Numbered from the stretch's first letter, positions 24,475 through 34,490 are shown. The stretch: 64,000 nt of DNA from DATLSM01 sp963722965 (GCA_963722965.1 CAVROX010000007.1:62001-126000); one strand, 5' to 3'. A program made the numbers and translations. Notes: generated by a model not told the origin, from the letters alone.

Positions 24475-27400
24475 TTGTCTGCACCCCAGTCCCGTGAGCC
24501 TCGCGGAGAGGGCGGTCCTAGCCGTTACTCGCCGGAGCGCCCCTACCGGCCGCTCGTCCCTCCCCCAAGCGTCGAGGACAAGGATGCCTGCGCGATCTAT
24601 GCCTCGGTTCGCAAGGATGCCGCCCCGAGCCACGCACCGATCAAGCTCGCCGTCCCGGCCCTAGAGAAAATGCTGCATCGCGCCGGCAACGTCGACGGGG
24701 AGGGAGACGGCTGTGGGTTGCTGGTCGACCTGCCGCGCCGGATCTGGGCCGAGGAGGTGCGCGCCGGCGGACACGATCCCTCGCTCACCCTCGACGATGC
24801 CTTCGCCGTCGCCCATATATTCATCGAGCGCTCCCACGACCTTGAGCAGACCCAGCACGACGCTCGCGAGCTGTTCGGTCGGGGCGGCTTCCGCATCCTG
24901 GCCGAGCGGATCGGCGTCGTCGACTCGACCGCGCTCGGCCCCACCGCGCGCGAGGAAGAGCCGCACTTCTGGCAGGTGGCCGGCCTGCTCGCCGCCGCGT
25001 CCAGCCGCGAGCGCGCCCTCTTTGAGCTGCTGATTGAGCTCGAGCTGCGCCTCGACGTGCACGTCCCCTCCTTCTCGGCGACTACCTGCGTCTACAAGGT
25101 GATGGGCGCCCCGCAGGTACTCGCCGCCTACTACCCCGACCTCCGCGACGAGCGCTTCGAGACGGTCGGCTGTTTCGGCCATAACCGCTACTCGACCAAC
25201 ACCTGGCCCTCCTTCAAGCGGGTTCAGCCCTTCTCGGTGCTCGGCCACAACGGCGAGATCAACACGATCGCTCAGTTGCGCCAGGAGGCGCTGATGCTCG
25301 GCGTCCCGATTCAGCCGGGCTCTTCGGATTCCCAGGATCTCAATCGCACGATCGAGACCCTGGTAAGCCGCCACGGCCTCAGCCTGGCGGAGGCGATGGA
25401 GATGATATTGCCTCCGATCGTCAAGGAGATTCGATCGCTTCCCGCTCCGTTGCGCCCCTTCTATATGTACCTGCACCAAGCGATGGGACCGTTCGCGCAG
25501 GGACCGGTGGCGCTAATAGCCCGCCAAGGCGACGAATGCGTGTTCTCTGCCGATGCTCTCGGCCTGCGGCCGCTCTGGCAGGTGGAGACTGACGAGGACT
25601 TTGTCTTCAGCTCCGAGCCGGGAGTCGTCTCCGTCAACTCGATGGTTTCCGAGCCGAAGCCGCTGGCGCCCGGGGAGAAGGCCCTGGTGAAGATCGACCG
25701 AGTTCGAAAGCGCTCGACACTGCACCCCCACGATGAGATGTTGGCGCTCGTTCGTGGGACCTGGCTGCGGCGCAACGGTTCCGCGGACGCGGGCCCATAT
25801 GACCGCGCTCTGGATCCCGGCGGCCCGCTGGAAGGTGAGGACGTCCCCGGCTACTCTGACGCCGGTCCCGAGGAGCCGGTCAAGGTTGCCGATCGCATCC
25901 TCGTCGGCTTCGGCTGGCAGCGCGACGACGTCAAATTGGTCCAGCAGATGGCGTCTAACGGGGCTGAGCCGATCGGTTCGCTCGGCTACGACGGGCCGCT
26001 AGCCGCTCTCTCCCCCGAGCGGCAGAACCTCGCCGACTACTTCAAGGAGACGGTCGCTGTAGTCACCAACCCGGCGATCGACCGGGAGCGCGAGGTCGAG
26101 CACTTCTCCACTCGTGCCGTTTTCGGCCGCCGTCCTTCGATCGACTCCGCGGGGCAGGACACCGGAACGGTCGAGGCTGCGCTGCCGGTGATCCTCGGTG
26201 GCCATCACGGGTTAGCGCCGCTCTCGGACCGGACCTACCGCAGAATCGCCAGCGAACACCGCACCTACCTTCTGGAGGACCTCTGGGAGGAGTTCCGCGG
26301 CAGGGCCGACGCGGTCGACATCTCCCTGCTTGAGTCAGAGACGACAAAGGGGGCGGTCGAGCGAATCAAGCAGGAGGCGGTGAAGAAGGTCCGCGACGGC
26401 GCCGAGCTACTTGTCCTCACCGACCGCACTGTCTATGAAGGCGACCGCCGCTATCTCGATCCGCACCTTGCCACCTCCGCCGTCGACCAGGCGCTGAAGC
26501 AGTTCCGGGTCGAGCCCGGCGAGGAGAACCTGCGTCGTCGCTGCGGCATCGTGCTGCGCTCGGCGGCGATCCGAAACGTCCACGACACGATGCTGGCGCT
26601 GGGTCTCGGAGCCAACGGAGTCTGCCCATACACGATGGTCGAGGTGGTCTGCGTCGAGGACTACGAGACCGACGTGTCCAACCTCTGTGCTGCCCTCACC
26701 AAGGGGATAGAGAAAGTCATCTCGACCATCGGAATCCACGAGGTGCGGGGCTATTCCCGCCAGTTTTCTTCGCTCGGGGTCAAGCCAGAGCTGGCTGAGA
26801 TCCTCCAGACCGAGGCCTTTGTCGCCTCCGAGGCCGGCGGCGTGGGCTTCGCCGGACTAGATGAGGACAGCAACGCGCGCGCGCGGGCGCTGTCGGGGGA
26901 CGAGGACGCCAAGCCGGCGAAGACTTTCCGCTTCTATCCGAAGGTCTACAAGGCGGCGATTGCCACCGCCAATGGCTCGGGCTCCTACGCTGAGTACTCC
27001 GAGAAAGTCCGCGAGCTGGAGCGCCAGAGCCCGATCTCAATGCGGCATGTGATGGGCCTCAAGGGCGATCGCGACCCGGTTGATCCCGCGTCGGTCGACG
27101 CCCGGGTAGGCCACCATGACTATCCGGTTGTGATCTCCTCGATGAGCTTCGGCTCCCAGTCTGAGCCGGCCTTCCGCGCCTATGCCGAGGCGGCGAAAGC
27201 GATCAACGTCCTCTGCGTCAACGGCGAGGGCGGCGAGATTCGGGACATGTACGGCCGCTACCGCAAGTGGCGCGGACAGCAGGTCGCTTCGGGGCGCTTC
27301 GGCGTCTCGGCGGAGATGATCAATTCCTCCTACGTCGCGGAGATCAAGATCGGCCAGGGAGCAAAGCCTGGAGAGGGGGGCCACCTGCCGGGCAAGAAGG

Positions 27401-29148
27401 TCTCCGAGAAGGTCGCTGCGGCGCGCAACGCGGCGCCGGGCACCGATCTGATCTCGCCCTCAAACAACCACGACCTCTACTCGATCGAGGACCTCGCCGA
27501 GCTGATCGACGAGCTGAAGACGGTCAACCCCGACGTGCGCGTCTCGGTCAAGGTGCCGGTGGTCCCCAACATCGGCACGATCGGTCTGGGGATCGCCAAG
27601 GCCGGCGCCGACATCATCACCCTGTCGGGCTTTGAGGGTGGCACCGGCGCAGCGCGCCAGCACGCACTGCGCCACGTTGGGCTGCCCTCGGACATCGGTA
27701 CCCGCGCGGTGCATCGGGCACTGATGGAGGCCGGCATTCGCAACCGGGTGGAGATCTGGGCCGATGGCGGTTACCGCCACGGCCACGACATCGTCAAGTT
27801 GCACTGCCTCGGCGCAAACCGGGTCGGCTTCGGCACCCTGGCGATGGTCAGCCTCGGCTGCACGATCTGTCGCGGCTGCCAGCTCGACACCTGCCACGTT
27901 GGGATTGCGACCCAGATTGAGACGGTCGAGCAGGCCCAGGAGCACGGGCTGAAGAAGTTCACACCCCAGGAGGTGGACCGCGCCGCCGAGAGCTGTGCAC
28001 GCTTCTTCGGGGCGATGGGTGAAGAGGTCAAAGAGGTAGTCGCCTCGCTTGGCTACGAGCGTGCCCAGGACCTTGTCGGTCGTTACGATCTGCTCGAGCA
28101 GATCGCCGCTCACGACAGGCTTGACCTGGCGCCCTTGATCACTCCGCTTGAGGAGTTCCTTGACCTTGAGCCCCTCGACCTGCCGGTCGCGGAGGAGTCT
28201 GCCGAGTCCCGCGCCGAGGCTGGCCTGGTCGCGGCCCGGCCAATCAGGATGCAGGCAAAGCAGGCCTCGGCACAGATCGCTGCTCTCGCCGCCGAGATCC
28301 GGCCCGGGCGGACGGTCCGCAACGAGTTCCCACGTCCGACTGATGCAAACGACCGCGTCCTCGGTGCCGAGCTGGCAGGGGCGATCGCCCGCTCCCGCAT
28401 CTTTGGGGACGGCCCGGAGTCCAACGACGAGATTCTCGCCAGCCTTGAGTTCAACGGCGGCTCGGTCGCCGGCCAGGGGCTCGGTGCCTTCAACGCATAT
28501 GGGGTGTCGATCCGGGTCGAGGGCGGCGCCCAGGACGGCGTCGGCAAGGCGATGCTGGGTGGAAGCGTCGCCGTGCTGAAGGGCAAGGGCGCAAGGGGGA
28601 CGCGTCTCAATGGCTCGGTCGGCAAGTCCTTCGCCTACGGTGCCCAGCGGGGCCGCCTCTTCGTCCAGGGTTCTGCCGACTCGCGATTCTGCATTCGCCT
28701 CTCCGGCGCAGATGTCGTCCTTGGCGGCGAGCCCGAACACGACCTCGACGACAGCCGTGGCTGCATCGTCGACCGTGCCAACGCCAAGGGGTTTGCCTTC
28801 GAGTACATGACCTCAGGGCGGGCGGTCGTTCTCGGCGATATCGGCCCCTGGGCCTGCGCCGGCATGACCGGCGGGCGCGTCTACGTTCGCCAGAACGCCT
28901 TCGCCATCGACCGGGCGGCGATCGAGCGCCGCCTCGGCAGGGGGGCCAAGGTCGAGCTCAAAGACCTCGACGCCGAAGGCCTGCTCGACCTCGACGATCT
29001 GCTGAACGCTTACGCCACCGAGCTGCGGGCGACCGGCCAGGACGAGGAGGCAGACCGGGTGCTCGCGTTGGCGGCTGACGCGGCGAGCAACTTTCTCATG
29101 GTCGTCCCGCACAAAGTCCAGGCGGACCCGAGCATCTCGACCGAGTAG
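24475..29148 (+). CDS. gltB: Glutamate synthase large subunit
   Basis: A 1557-residue enzyme. I prefer the TTG start because GGGAGG lies 6 nt before it and the upstream ATG overlaps a -10 box. Residues 39-430 are a class-II glutamine amidotransferase whose catalytic N-terminal cysteine would be Cys39 (KDACAIYAS) after removal of a propeptide. The central domain and the FMN-binding synthase domain follow (SSMSFGSQSEPAFRAYAEAA, GFEGGTGAARQHAL). The 3Fe-4S cysteines are in CTICRGCQLDTCHVG, and a GXGXG beta-helix domain ends the protein. It transfers the glutamine amide to 2-oxoglutarate. No gltD lies next to it. Confidence 0.93.
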   Translation: MSAPQSREPRGEGGPSRYSPERPYRPLVPPPSVEDKDACAIYASVRKDAAPSHAPIKLAVPALEKMLHRAGNVDGEGDGCGLLVDLPRRIWAEEVRAGGHDPSLTLDDAFAVAHIFIERSHDLEQTQHDARELFGRGGFRILAERIGVVDSTALGPTAREEEPHFWQVAGLLAAASSRERALFELLIELELRLDVHVPSFSATTCVYKVMGAPQVLAAYYPDLRDERFETVGCFGHNRYSTNTWPSFKRVQPFSVLGHNGEINTIAQLRQEALMLGVPIQPGSSDSQDLNRTIETLVSRHGLSLAEAMEMILPPIVKEIRSLPAPLRPFYMYLHQAMGPFAQGPVALIARQGDECVFSADALGLRPLWQVETDEDFVFSSEPGVVSVNSMVSEPKPLAPGEKALVKIDRVRKRSTLHPHDEMLALVRGTWLRRNGSADAGPYDRALDPGGPLEGEDVPGYSDAGPEEPVKVADRILVGFGWQRDDVKLVQQMASNGAEPIGSLGYDGPLAALSPERQNLADYFKETVAVVTNPAIDREREVEHFSTRAVFGRRPSIDSAGQDTGTVEAALPVILGGHHGLAPLSDRTYRRIASEHRTYLLEDLWEEFRGRADAVDISLLESETTKGAVERIKQEAVKKVRDGAELLVLTDRTVYEGDRRYLDPHLATSAVDQALKQFRVEPGEENLRRRCGIVLRSAAIRNVHDTMLALGLGANGVCPYTMVEVVCVEDYETDVSNLCAALTKGIEKVISTIGIHEVRGYSRQFSSLGVKPELAEILQTEAFVASEAGGVGFAGLDEDSNARARALSGDEDAKPAKTFRFYPKVYKAAIATANGSGSYAEYSEKVRELERQSPISMRHVMGLKGDRDPVDPASVDARVGHHDYPVVISSMSFGSQSEPAFRAYAEAAKAINVLCVNGEGGEIRDMYGRYRKWRGQQVASGRFGVSAEMINSSYVAEIKIGQGAKPGEGGHLPGKKVSEKVAAARNAAPGTDLISPSNNHDLYSIEDLAELIDELKTVNPDVRVSVKVPVVPNIGTIGLGIAKAGADIITLSGFEGGTGAARQHALRHVGLPSDIGTRAVHRALMEAGIRNRVEIWADGGYRHGHDIVKLHCLGANRVGFGTLAMVSLGCTICRGCQLDTCHVGIATQIETVEQAQEHGLKKFTPQEVDRAAESCARFFGAMGEEVKEVVASLGYERAQDLVGRYDLLEQIAAHDRLDLAPLITPLEEFLDLEPLDLPVAEESAESRAEAGLVAARPIRMQAKQASAQIAALAAEIRPGRTVRNEFPRPTDANDRVLGAELAGAIARSRIFGDGPESNDEILASLEFNGGSVAGQGLGAFNAYGVSIRVEGGAQDGVGKAMLGGSVAVLKGKGARGTRLNGSVGKSFAYGAQRGRLFVQGSADSRFCIRLSGADVVLGGEPEHDLDDSRGCIVDRANAKGFAFEYMTSGRAVVLGDIGPWACAGMTGGRVYVRQNAFAIDRAAIERRLGRGAKVELKDLDAEGLLDLDDLLNAYATELRATGQDEEADRVLALAADAASNFLMVVPHKVQADPSISTE

Positions 29149-29166
29149 GCGCTCCCGAGGGGCGGC

Positions 29167-29565
29167 CTAGCGGACCCCCGTCAGCAGGTCGGCGATGGCG
29201 CGGACCTCGCGGAGGAGGCCGTCTAGCATCGCCTCGGTGTTGGTGTGGATGCGCCACTCGGCGTAGCGACGATTGTTCTCCACCTCATCGATCCGGCGCT
29301 CCAGCTTCGTCAGGCGCTTCTCGCTGCGAGCCTCGCTCTTGCGTATGCGCCGCTTGACAAAGCGCCTGGTCTCAGCGCGGATTTCGGCGAGTTCCTTGCG
29401 AAGCTGGGTGTCACCGTCCTCCCCCTGCTCGGCCAGCATCTCCTCGACCCCCACCCGCACCCGCTCAATTTCCTCATGCAGACGTTCGCGCGCCCGGTCA
29501 GCTGCGGCGGAGATTCCGGCGCCCGACGGGAGCGAGGGGTCGACCGGATCCGGGGCAGGATTCAT
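29167..29565 (-). CDS. Coiled-coil protein of unknown function
   Basis: A 132-residue, strongly charged protein starting at ATG (29563-29565). After a Pro-rich start, about residues 25-115 have heptad character (ELAEIRAETRRFVKRRIRKS, KRLTKLERRIDEVENNRRYA), predicting a long coiled coil. No membrane segment or enzyme motif is visible. It lies 19 nt from the convergent gltB stop and downstream of the FHA-protein gene on the same strand. Confidence 0.65.
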   Translation of the reverse strand: MNPAPDPVDPSLPSGAGISAAADRARERLHEEIERVRVGVEEMLAEQGEDGDTQLRKELAEIRAETRRFVKRRIRKSEARSEKRLTKLERRIDEVENNRRYAEWRIHTNTEAMLDGLLREVRAIADLLTGVR

Positions 29566-29621
29566 CACCACAATCCTAGGGCGGAGGGTGGCCGGAACCG
29601 CCGCTGCAGATGCCGACTTGC

Positions 29622-30245
29622 TCAGCGCTCGAGCGCGTAGAGGCGGTAGCGGCCGATCGTCAGCTCGTCGCCGTCTGACAGCGGGCTCCACTCGACCAGC
29701 TCGCCGTTGAGGAGTACCCCGTTGAGGCTGCGGTCGTCGAGCACGCGGGCATTGCGGCCGGGCTCGCAGACGATCAGGGCGTGGCGTCGGGATACGCTGG
29801 GGTCATCGAGTCGGACGTCCGCGGTGACGCTGCGGCCGATCCGCGTCCAACCCTCCCCGATGGCGAAAATCTGAATGGCCTCGCCATCCTCGCGACAGGC
29901 AAGGTAGCGGCCCGGGCCCGGCAGCTGGTCGCGCGCCTGGGAGAGCCACCCGGGTGGTTCGCTCGGCTGATGGGCGGGGAACTCCGCGGTTTGATGCCCG
30001 TGCTCTTGCATGGGCTCGAAGATCGAGTCGCGCCGGAAGCCAGAGCCACCGCAACGAGGACACTTGGGGAGCCTGTCGGTCTCCCGCAGTGAGAGCTGGG
30101 AGCCGCAGTCGAGGCAAAAAAAGGTACCCGAGCCCGGGGATGCTCCGGTCTCCAAGCGGCCACTGGTCGAACTGCTGAGACTGGTGAAGATGAGATGCTC
30201 CTTCCCGGCGCCTCCGCCACCCATCCTAGCGCCATTCGATCCCAC
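29622..30245 (-). CDS. FHA-domain protein with zinc ribbon
   Basis: A 207-residue protein. A zinc ribbon (CLDCGSQLSLRETDRLPKCP, then CGG; about residues 44-66) is followed by a linker and a C-terminal FHA domain (about 125-203). That domain holds the phosphothreonine-binding signature TRIGRSVTADVRLDDPSVSR-RHA and LNGVLLNGELVEW. It probably reads Ser/Thr-kinase signals in the cytoplasm. The start is uncertain: internal ATG codons lie within the first 10 residues. Confidence 0.85.
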   Translation of the reverse strand: MGSNGARMGGGGAGKEHLIFTSLSSSTSGRLETGASPGSGTFFCLDCGSQLSLRETDRLPKCPRCGGSGFRRDSIFEPMQEHGHQTAEFPAHQPSEPPGWLSQARDQLPGPGRYLACREDGEAIQIFAIGEGWTRIGRSVTADVRLDDPSVSRRHALIVCEPGRNARVLDDRSLNGVLLNGELVEWSPLSDGDELTIGRYRLYALER

Positions 30246-30277
30246 CGGGGGAGCAATCTCTACAATCGCGCCGGCTA

Positions 30278-30796
30278 ATGGGTCCCGTCAGCGCCGAAGT
30301 TGAAGTCGATGCGCCCCGCGAGGAGGCCTTCGAGCTGATCGGCGACCTCTCCCGTCGCCCGTCCTTCACCGATCACTTCGTCTCCGACTTCCACCTGACC
30401 CGGATCCAGCCCAGCGGGGTCGGAGCGGGGGCGCGCTTTCGGCTCCACCTGCCGCTCAACTCGACCTGGATGGAGACGACGATTGCAGAACTGCAGGAGC
30501 CTTACCGCATCGTTGAGCACGGTTGCGGCGGGCGCGGCAACCGCGTTAGCGCGGTAACCCTCTGGGAGTTGACTGATGGGCCCGGCTCGCTGAGCACCGT
30601 CCGCCTATCCCACTGGACTGAGCCCCCGCACTCCCTGGAGAGGGCCAGGGAGGTGTTCACCGCCGCATCGTTTTGGTCAGAGCGAAGCTGGCGCGAGGCG
30701 CTACGGCGGCTGCGCGTTTTGCTTGAGTCCGAGCGGGCTCCCGCCGAGGGGATCGCGGTCGCCGGGGGCAACCGCTACGCGACCGGCATCCCTTAA
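30278..30796 (+). CDS. SRPBCC-family (polyketide cyclase-like) protein
   Basis: A 172-residue protein starting at ATG. The opening VSAEVEVDAPREEAFELIGD and the following strand pattern fit the START/SRPBCC helix-grip fold, which binds hydrophobic ligands in a deep cavity. No catalytic residues can be assigned. It is divergent from the FHA-protein gene and 17 nt upstream of a lipoprotein gene. Confidence 0.75.
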   Translation: MGPVSAEVEVDAPREEAFELIGDLSRRPSFTDHFVSDFHLTRIQPSGVGAGARFRLHLPLNSTWMETTIAELQEPYRIVEHGCGGRGNRVSAVTLWELTDGPGSLSTVRLSHWTEPPHSLERAREVFTAASFWSERSWREALRRLRVLLESERAPAEGIAVAGGNRYATGIP

Positions 30797-30813
30797 TAGA
30801 CTCTCGCGCGCTC

Positions 30814-31362
30814 ATGCCCGCCCACCGCAGATTCGTCCTGCTGCTGCTCGCCGCATCCCTATTGGGCGCGCTCGCGCTCGGGCTCTCCGGTTGCGGTTAC
30901 TCGAGCAGCTCCAAGGACGTCGTGGAGGGTGAAACCGTCTCGCTGGGCAAGCTCCAGTACACGGTCCTCTTTTCTCGCTACCTCAACCCCAGCGACAACG
31001 AGGATGCCTCTTATCTCGCTGGCCAGCCGGCGCCTCCCCCCGCCAGCAGCTATTTCGGCGTGTTCCTCCAGGTCCAAAACGAAGACAGCAGCCCCCACAG
31101 GCTGCCCAGGTCTCTGAAAATCACCGACGTCACCGGCCACGTCTTCAACGCGATCCCGAGTAAGAGCGTCTTCGCAATGCCGCTGGGCGGCACGGTTGAA
31201 GCCGAAGAACAGGTGCCGGTGCTCGATTCCCCAGCGCAGCTGGGGCCGATCCAGGGCTCCCTCGTCCTCTTCCGACTTCCTGCCGAAGTCTCCTCCAACC
31301 GGCCGCTGACGCTCTCAATACCCGGGCCCGAAGGCCCCGCCAAGGTCACGCTCGACCTCTAG
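30814..31362 (+). CDS. Lipoprotein with an immunoglobulin-like accessory domain
   Basis: A 182-residue protein starting at ATG. The signal peptide (RRFVLLLLAASLLGALALG) ends in the lipobox LSGC, so Cys27 is probably lipid-modified. The mature part is beta-rich with SSYFGVFLQVQNEDSSPHRL, resembling DUF4352-type domains in which a 'free' strand pairs with partners. The role is unknown; a cell-envelope location is likely. Confidence 0.75.
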   Translation: MPAHRRFVLLLLAASLLGALALGLSGCGYSSSSKDVVEGETVSLGKLQYTVLFSRYLNPSDNEDASYLAGQPAPPPASSYFGVFLQVQNEDSSPHRLPRSLKITDVTGHVFNAIPSKSVFAMPLGGTVEAEEQVPVLDSPAQLGPIQGSLVLFRLPAEVSSNRPLTLSIPGPEGPAKVTLDL

Positions 31363-31371
31363 CTCACTTTC

Positions 31372-33108
31372 CTAGAGACCGGCGGAGAGGACCTTGGCCG
31401 CCGCCGGGGCGGCGACTTCGCCGCCGGCGGCTTCGGCGTCGATGAAGAGGACGCCGATTGCCAGTTTCGGCTTGTCGGCAGGGACGAAGGCAGAGAACCA
31501 GCCGTCCTTGTACTGGATCGGGTTGGAGGAGTTCTGTTGGCCGGGCTTGGGACCGAGCTCGGCCGTCCCCGTCTTGCCCGCAACCTGGCCCTGGGGGATC
31601 GCGGCGGCGGTTCCGGTCCCGTTTTGAACCACTCCGATCATCAGGTCGGTCAGCTCGGCGGCGGTCTTCTTTTTCATCACCCGCACGGGCTTGGCGCGCG
31701 GGCGCAGGCTCCTTTCGCTGATGACCGAGGTCGGCTCGCGGATGCCCCCGTCAGCGATCGTCTGCGCGACGCTCGCCATCTCCAGCGGGGTGGCCAGCAC
31801 TTCGCCTTGCCCGATCGCGCTGACCCCGAGTTCGAGTTCGTCGCCGATTTTCTTCGGGAGGCTGGGTTTGGGTGGGTCGATCTCCCGCACGATCTGCGGC
31901 GCGTAGAGGGTGGGGTAGGAGTTAAAGCCGAATCGTTCTGCGGTTCCCACGAGGTCGGCGCTTCCGATCTTCGGCCCCAGTGGCACGAAGTCGGCGTTGC
32001 AGGAGACAGCAAACGCCTGGCGGAAGGTGCCCCCGCAGTACTCGCCGTTGGCGTTGTTGATGAACCGCCCGCCGACGTCCACACCGTTGAGCACGGGGAA
32101 TTCGTCGTTCAGGGAGACGATGCCCTTTTCCAACGCTGCGGTGGTGGTGATTATCTTGAACGTCGAACCGGGGGGTTGGGGTGCGGAGAATGCCTGGCCG
32201 GCCAGGGCGCGGACGTCCCCGCTGACGGCATCGAGGACCGCGATTCCACCGGAGCGACCGCCCAGCGCCGCGACAGCAGCGGACTGCAGACGGGGGTCGA
32301 TCGTCGTCTTTACCGGTGCGCCGGGCTTGGGAGGGGACTGGGCGAGCGTTCGGGAGCTGGCGCCCGAATTTGATACGGCGAGGAGCGAGCCCCCGGGCTT
32401 GCCCGCCAGGCGGGAATTGAATGCCAGCTCGAGCCCGCTGATTCCCACCGGCGTGTAGGGGGCAAAGCCCTGGCGCTCCAGGCCTGGGAGGGCGGCCGCT
32501 TCGGGGGGGCCGACTTCGCCGGTAACGTCAATCGCAGCGCTGCCGATTGGGTGCGAGCGCGCGTCGGCGGGCCCCTCGGCAAGTGGTTGTCCGTCAGCGG
32601 CGAGGATTGGCGCCCGCGGCGCCAGCTCGATCCTGCTTTGCAGATGCTCGCCGCGGCGCAGTCCCGGGAAGAGAAGGCTTCGGTTCCAGGCGACCCCGCC
32701 TTCAGCGAAGGGGAGGTTTAGATCGGCGTCGAGGGGGCCAAAAGCGACGGTCTTCGCCGCGATGGCCACCGTTAGGATCGTTGCGCCGTCGAGCGAGATC
32801 GGTTCGCTGACGGAACCGGGCTTCAGCGAACGCAGCGTCGCGGTGCCTTCGGCTTCGCGGTAGGCCCGGGCGAAGGCGTGCACCCCAATCGCCCGTTTGG
32901 AGGCTGGGTTCAGCTCCCCGTACATCGCGGCTAATTCGTGGTGGGACCAGGCTTCGGCAAACCGCTCCGCGGCGCCCCTCTCAGGCGATTCTCCCGGCGC
33001 TCCCGCCGAGGCCCCCAGGGCGAAGGCGACCACGGCAAGGACCGCGAGTGGGAGCGCACGAGTGGCGAGGCGACGGCGCCGTTCCACCTCAGGGGAGAGG
33101 CGATTCAT
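31372..33108 (-). CDS. Penicillin-binding transpeptidase with NTF2-like N-terminal domain
   Basis: A 578-residue class-B-like PBP starting at ATG. One N-terminal membrane helix (about residues 18-36) is followed by an NTF2-like domain (FAEAWSHHELAAMYGELNP) and a dimerisation linker. The transpeptidase domain has the active-site SxxK in PGSTFKIIT, SxN in VSCNAD and KTGT in AGKTGTAEL. The enzyme cross-links peptidoglycan outside the membrane. The domain order matches actinobacterial PbpA/MecA_N-type proteins. It is divergent from the MarP-like gene. Confidence 0.9.
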   Translation of the reverse strand: MNRLSPEVERRRRLATRALPLAVLAVVAFALGASAGAPGESPERGAAERFAEAWSHHELAAMYGELNPASKRAIGVHAFARAYREAEGTATLRSLKPGSVSEPISLDGATILTVAIAAKTVAFGPLDADLNLPFAEGGVAWNRSLLFPGLRRGEHLQSRIELAPRAPILAADGQPLAEGPADARSHPIGSAAIDVTGEVGPPEAAALPGLERQGFAPYTPVGISGLELAFNSRLAGKPGGSLLAVSNSGASSRTLAQSPPKPGAPVKTTIDPRLQSAAVAALGGRSGGIAVLDAVSGDVRALAGQAFSAPQPPGSTFKIITTTAALEKGIVSLNDEFPVLNGVDVGGRFINNANGEYCGGTFRQAFAVSCNADFVPLGPKIGSADLVGTAERFGFNSYPTLYAPQIVREIDPPKPSLPKKIGDELELGVSAIGQGEVLATPLEMASVAQTIADGGIREPTSVISERSLRPRAKPVRVMKKKTAAELTDLMIGVVQNGTGTAAAIPQGQVAGKTGTAELGPKPGQQNSSNPIQYKDGWFSAFVPADKPKLAIGVLFIDAEAAGGEVAAPAAAKVLSAGL

Positions 33109-33162
33109 TTTGATGAAAGGTAGTCGAGGAGACTCCTGCCTGCTTCTATTTGGGTTGTGAGC

Positions 33163-34303
33163 ATGCTGGATTGGGGGATAGTTGCCTTCACCGTGGCCCT
33201 GGGTCTTTGGGGTTACCGGCAGGGCCTGATCGTCGGTGCCCTGACTTTGGTTGGGTTCGCCTCTGGGGGCCTTCCTGGGGAGCCAGATCGGGCCCCTCGT
33301 CTTGCGCCAGGGGGCAGATTCCCCTTACGCGCCGTTGTTCGCCGCACTGGGGGCGCTTCTCGTCGGGGCGGTGGTGGCGGTGGTCTTGGAGAGCTTCGCC
33401 CTGGGATTGCGCGCGAAGGCTGGTCCGCCGCAGGGCGCTGCACCTCGCCGACGGTGCGGGGGGAGCGGCGCTGATCGCCTCGGTCGCGCTCGGCCTCGTC
33501 TGGGTGTTCGGCGCCGTCGCCCTGCATGCTCCGGGGACGGCTCGGCTGCGGGCCGACGTCCAAGGCTCCGTGATCCTGCGCAGCCTCGACGAGGTGCTGC
33601 CGCCCTCGGGGCCGGTGCTAAACGCGCTCGACCGGGTCGATCCGGCCTCCTCTGTCTCGGGCCCGACGACCGCGGTGGGGCCGCCGAACCGGGCGATTAC
33701 CTCCGACGCGGGCGTGCGGGCTGCCAGTCGATCGGTGGTGCGGGTACTCGGTACAGCTTGCGGACTCGGGATCGAGGGTTCGGGTTGGGCGGTGAGGCCG
33801 AACCTGATCGTCACCAACGCCCACGTGATCGCCGGTGAGAGCGACACCACCGTGATCACCCCCGAGTGGCGCCTCGCTAAACGCCAGCCCCGTCCTCTAT
33901 GACCCCCACAACGATCTCGCTCTGCTGCGCATCGGCGCGGCCATTCCGCCCCTGCAAATCGCCCCCGGCCCGCGGTTAGGCGCCGCCGGAGCCGTCCTCG
34001 GCTATCCAGAGAACGGCCCCTACACGGTCGCGCCGGCCCGCTTCGGCGACACCCGCGAAGTGATCAGCGAGGACTCCTACGGCGACGGACCGATCCACCG
34101 CACGATCAGCTCGTTGCGCGGCTCGGTCCGCAGCGGTAACTCCGGCGGCCCGGTCGTCGACTCCCAGGGCCGTGTTCTCGGCACCGTCTTCGCCGCGACG
34201 ACAAGCGGCCCCCCAGGCGGATTCGCGGTCCCCGACTACCTTGTGCGCGGCGCGCTTGAGGGAAACGGCCCCCTCGGTCCAAACCGGTCCCTGTGCGCGC
34301 TGA
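33163..34303 (+). CDS. MarP-like membrane serine protease (CvpA plus trypsin domains), frameshifted
   Basis: The forward frames together give a protein of about 375 residues. Four N-terminal helices of CvpA type (LDWGIVAFTVALGLWGYRQG, ALFGALLVG-like, ALIASVALGLVWVFGAVAL) lead to a periplasmic trypsin-like domain. The triad is complete: His in TNAHVIAG, Asp in YDPHNDLALLRI and Ser in RSGNSGGPVV. Cysteines in GTACGLGIEGSGW and in the inferred C-terminus TGPCAR match the disulphide of mycobacterial MarP, which protects against acid and oxidative stress. Frame changes are inferred near 33270, 33410, 33870 and 34280. As written, the last frame runs on to 34359. Confidence 0.75.
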
Positions 34304-34464
34304 GGGAGCTTAAGGTCGCGCGGAGTTCGTTGGGGTGCTCACTGATCCGGGTTTCGTGATCGACTCTGAAGGTCGGGTGGGGACCGCGCTCTTCGCCGGC
34401 AGTCGAATGGGGAGAGTTCTCAGATCTCCTAGAGCAATCGGGGGACAGGGAAGAGAGCCCGTCA

Positions 34465-34479
34465 CTTACGTTCAGTAAG
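34465..34479. promoter_or_regulatory. Candidate HxlR operator
   Basis: CTTAC-GTTCA-GTAAG, a perfect 5-bp-arm inverted repeat, lies 11 bp before the HxlR-family gene. ACTTAC/GTAAGT-type palindromes are common HxlR sites, so autoregulation is likely. Confidence 0.5.
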
Positions 34480-34490
34480 CTGGCTATGAC

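Noticed and set aside
27460..28740. Long open frame (426 codons) on the minus strand inside gltB
   Set aside because: It is antisense to highly conserved GltB domains, has no family motifs or ribosome-binding site, and its length is expected from the GC-rich codon pattern of gltB.
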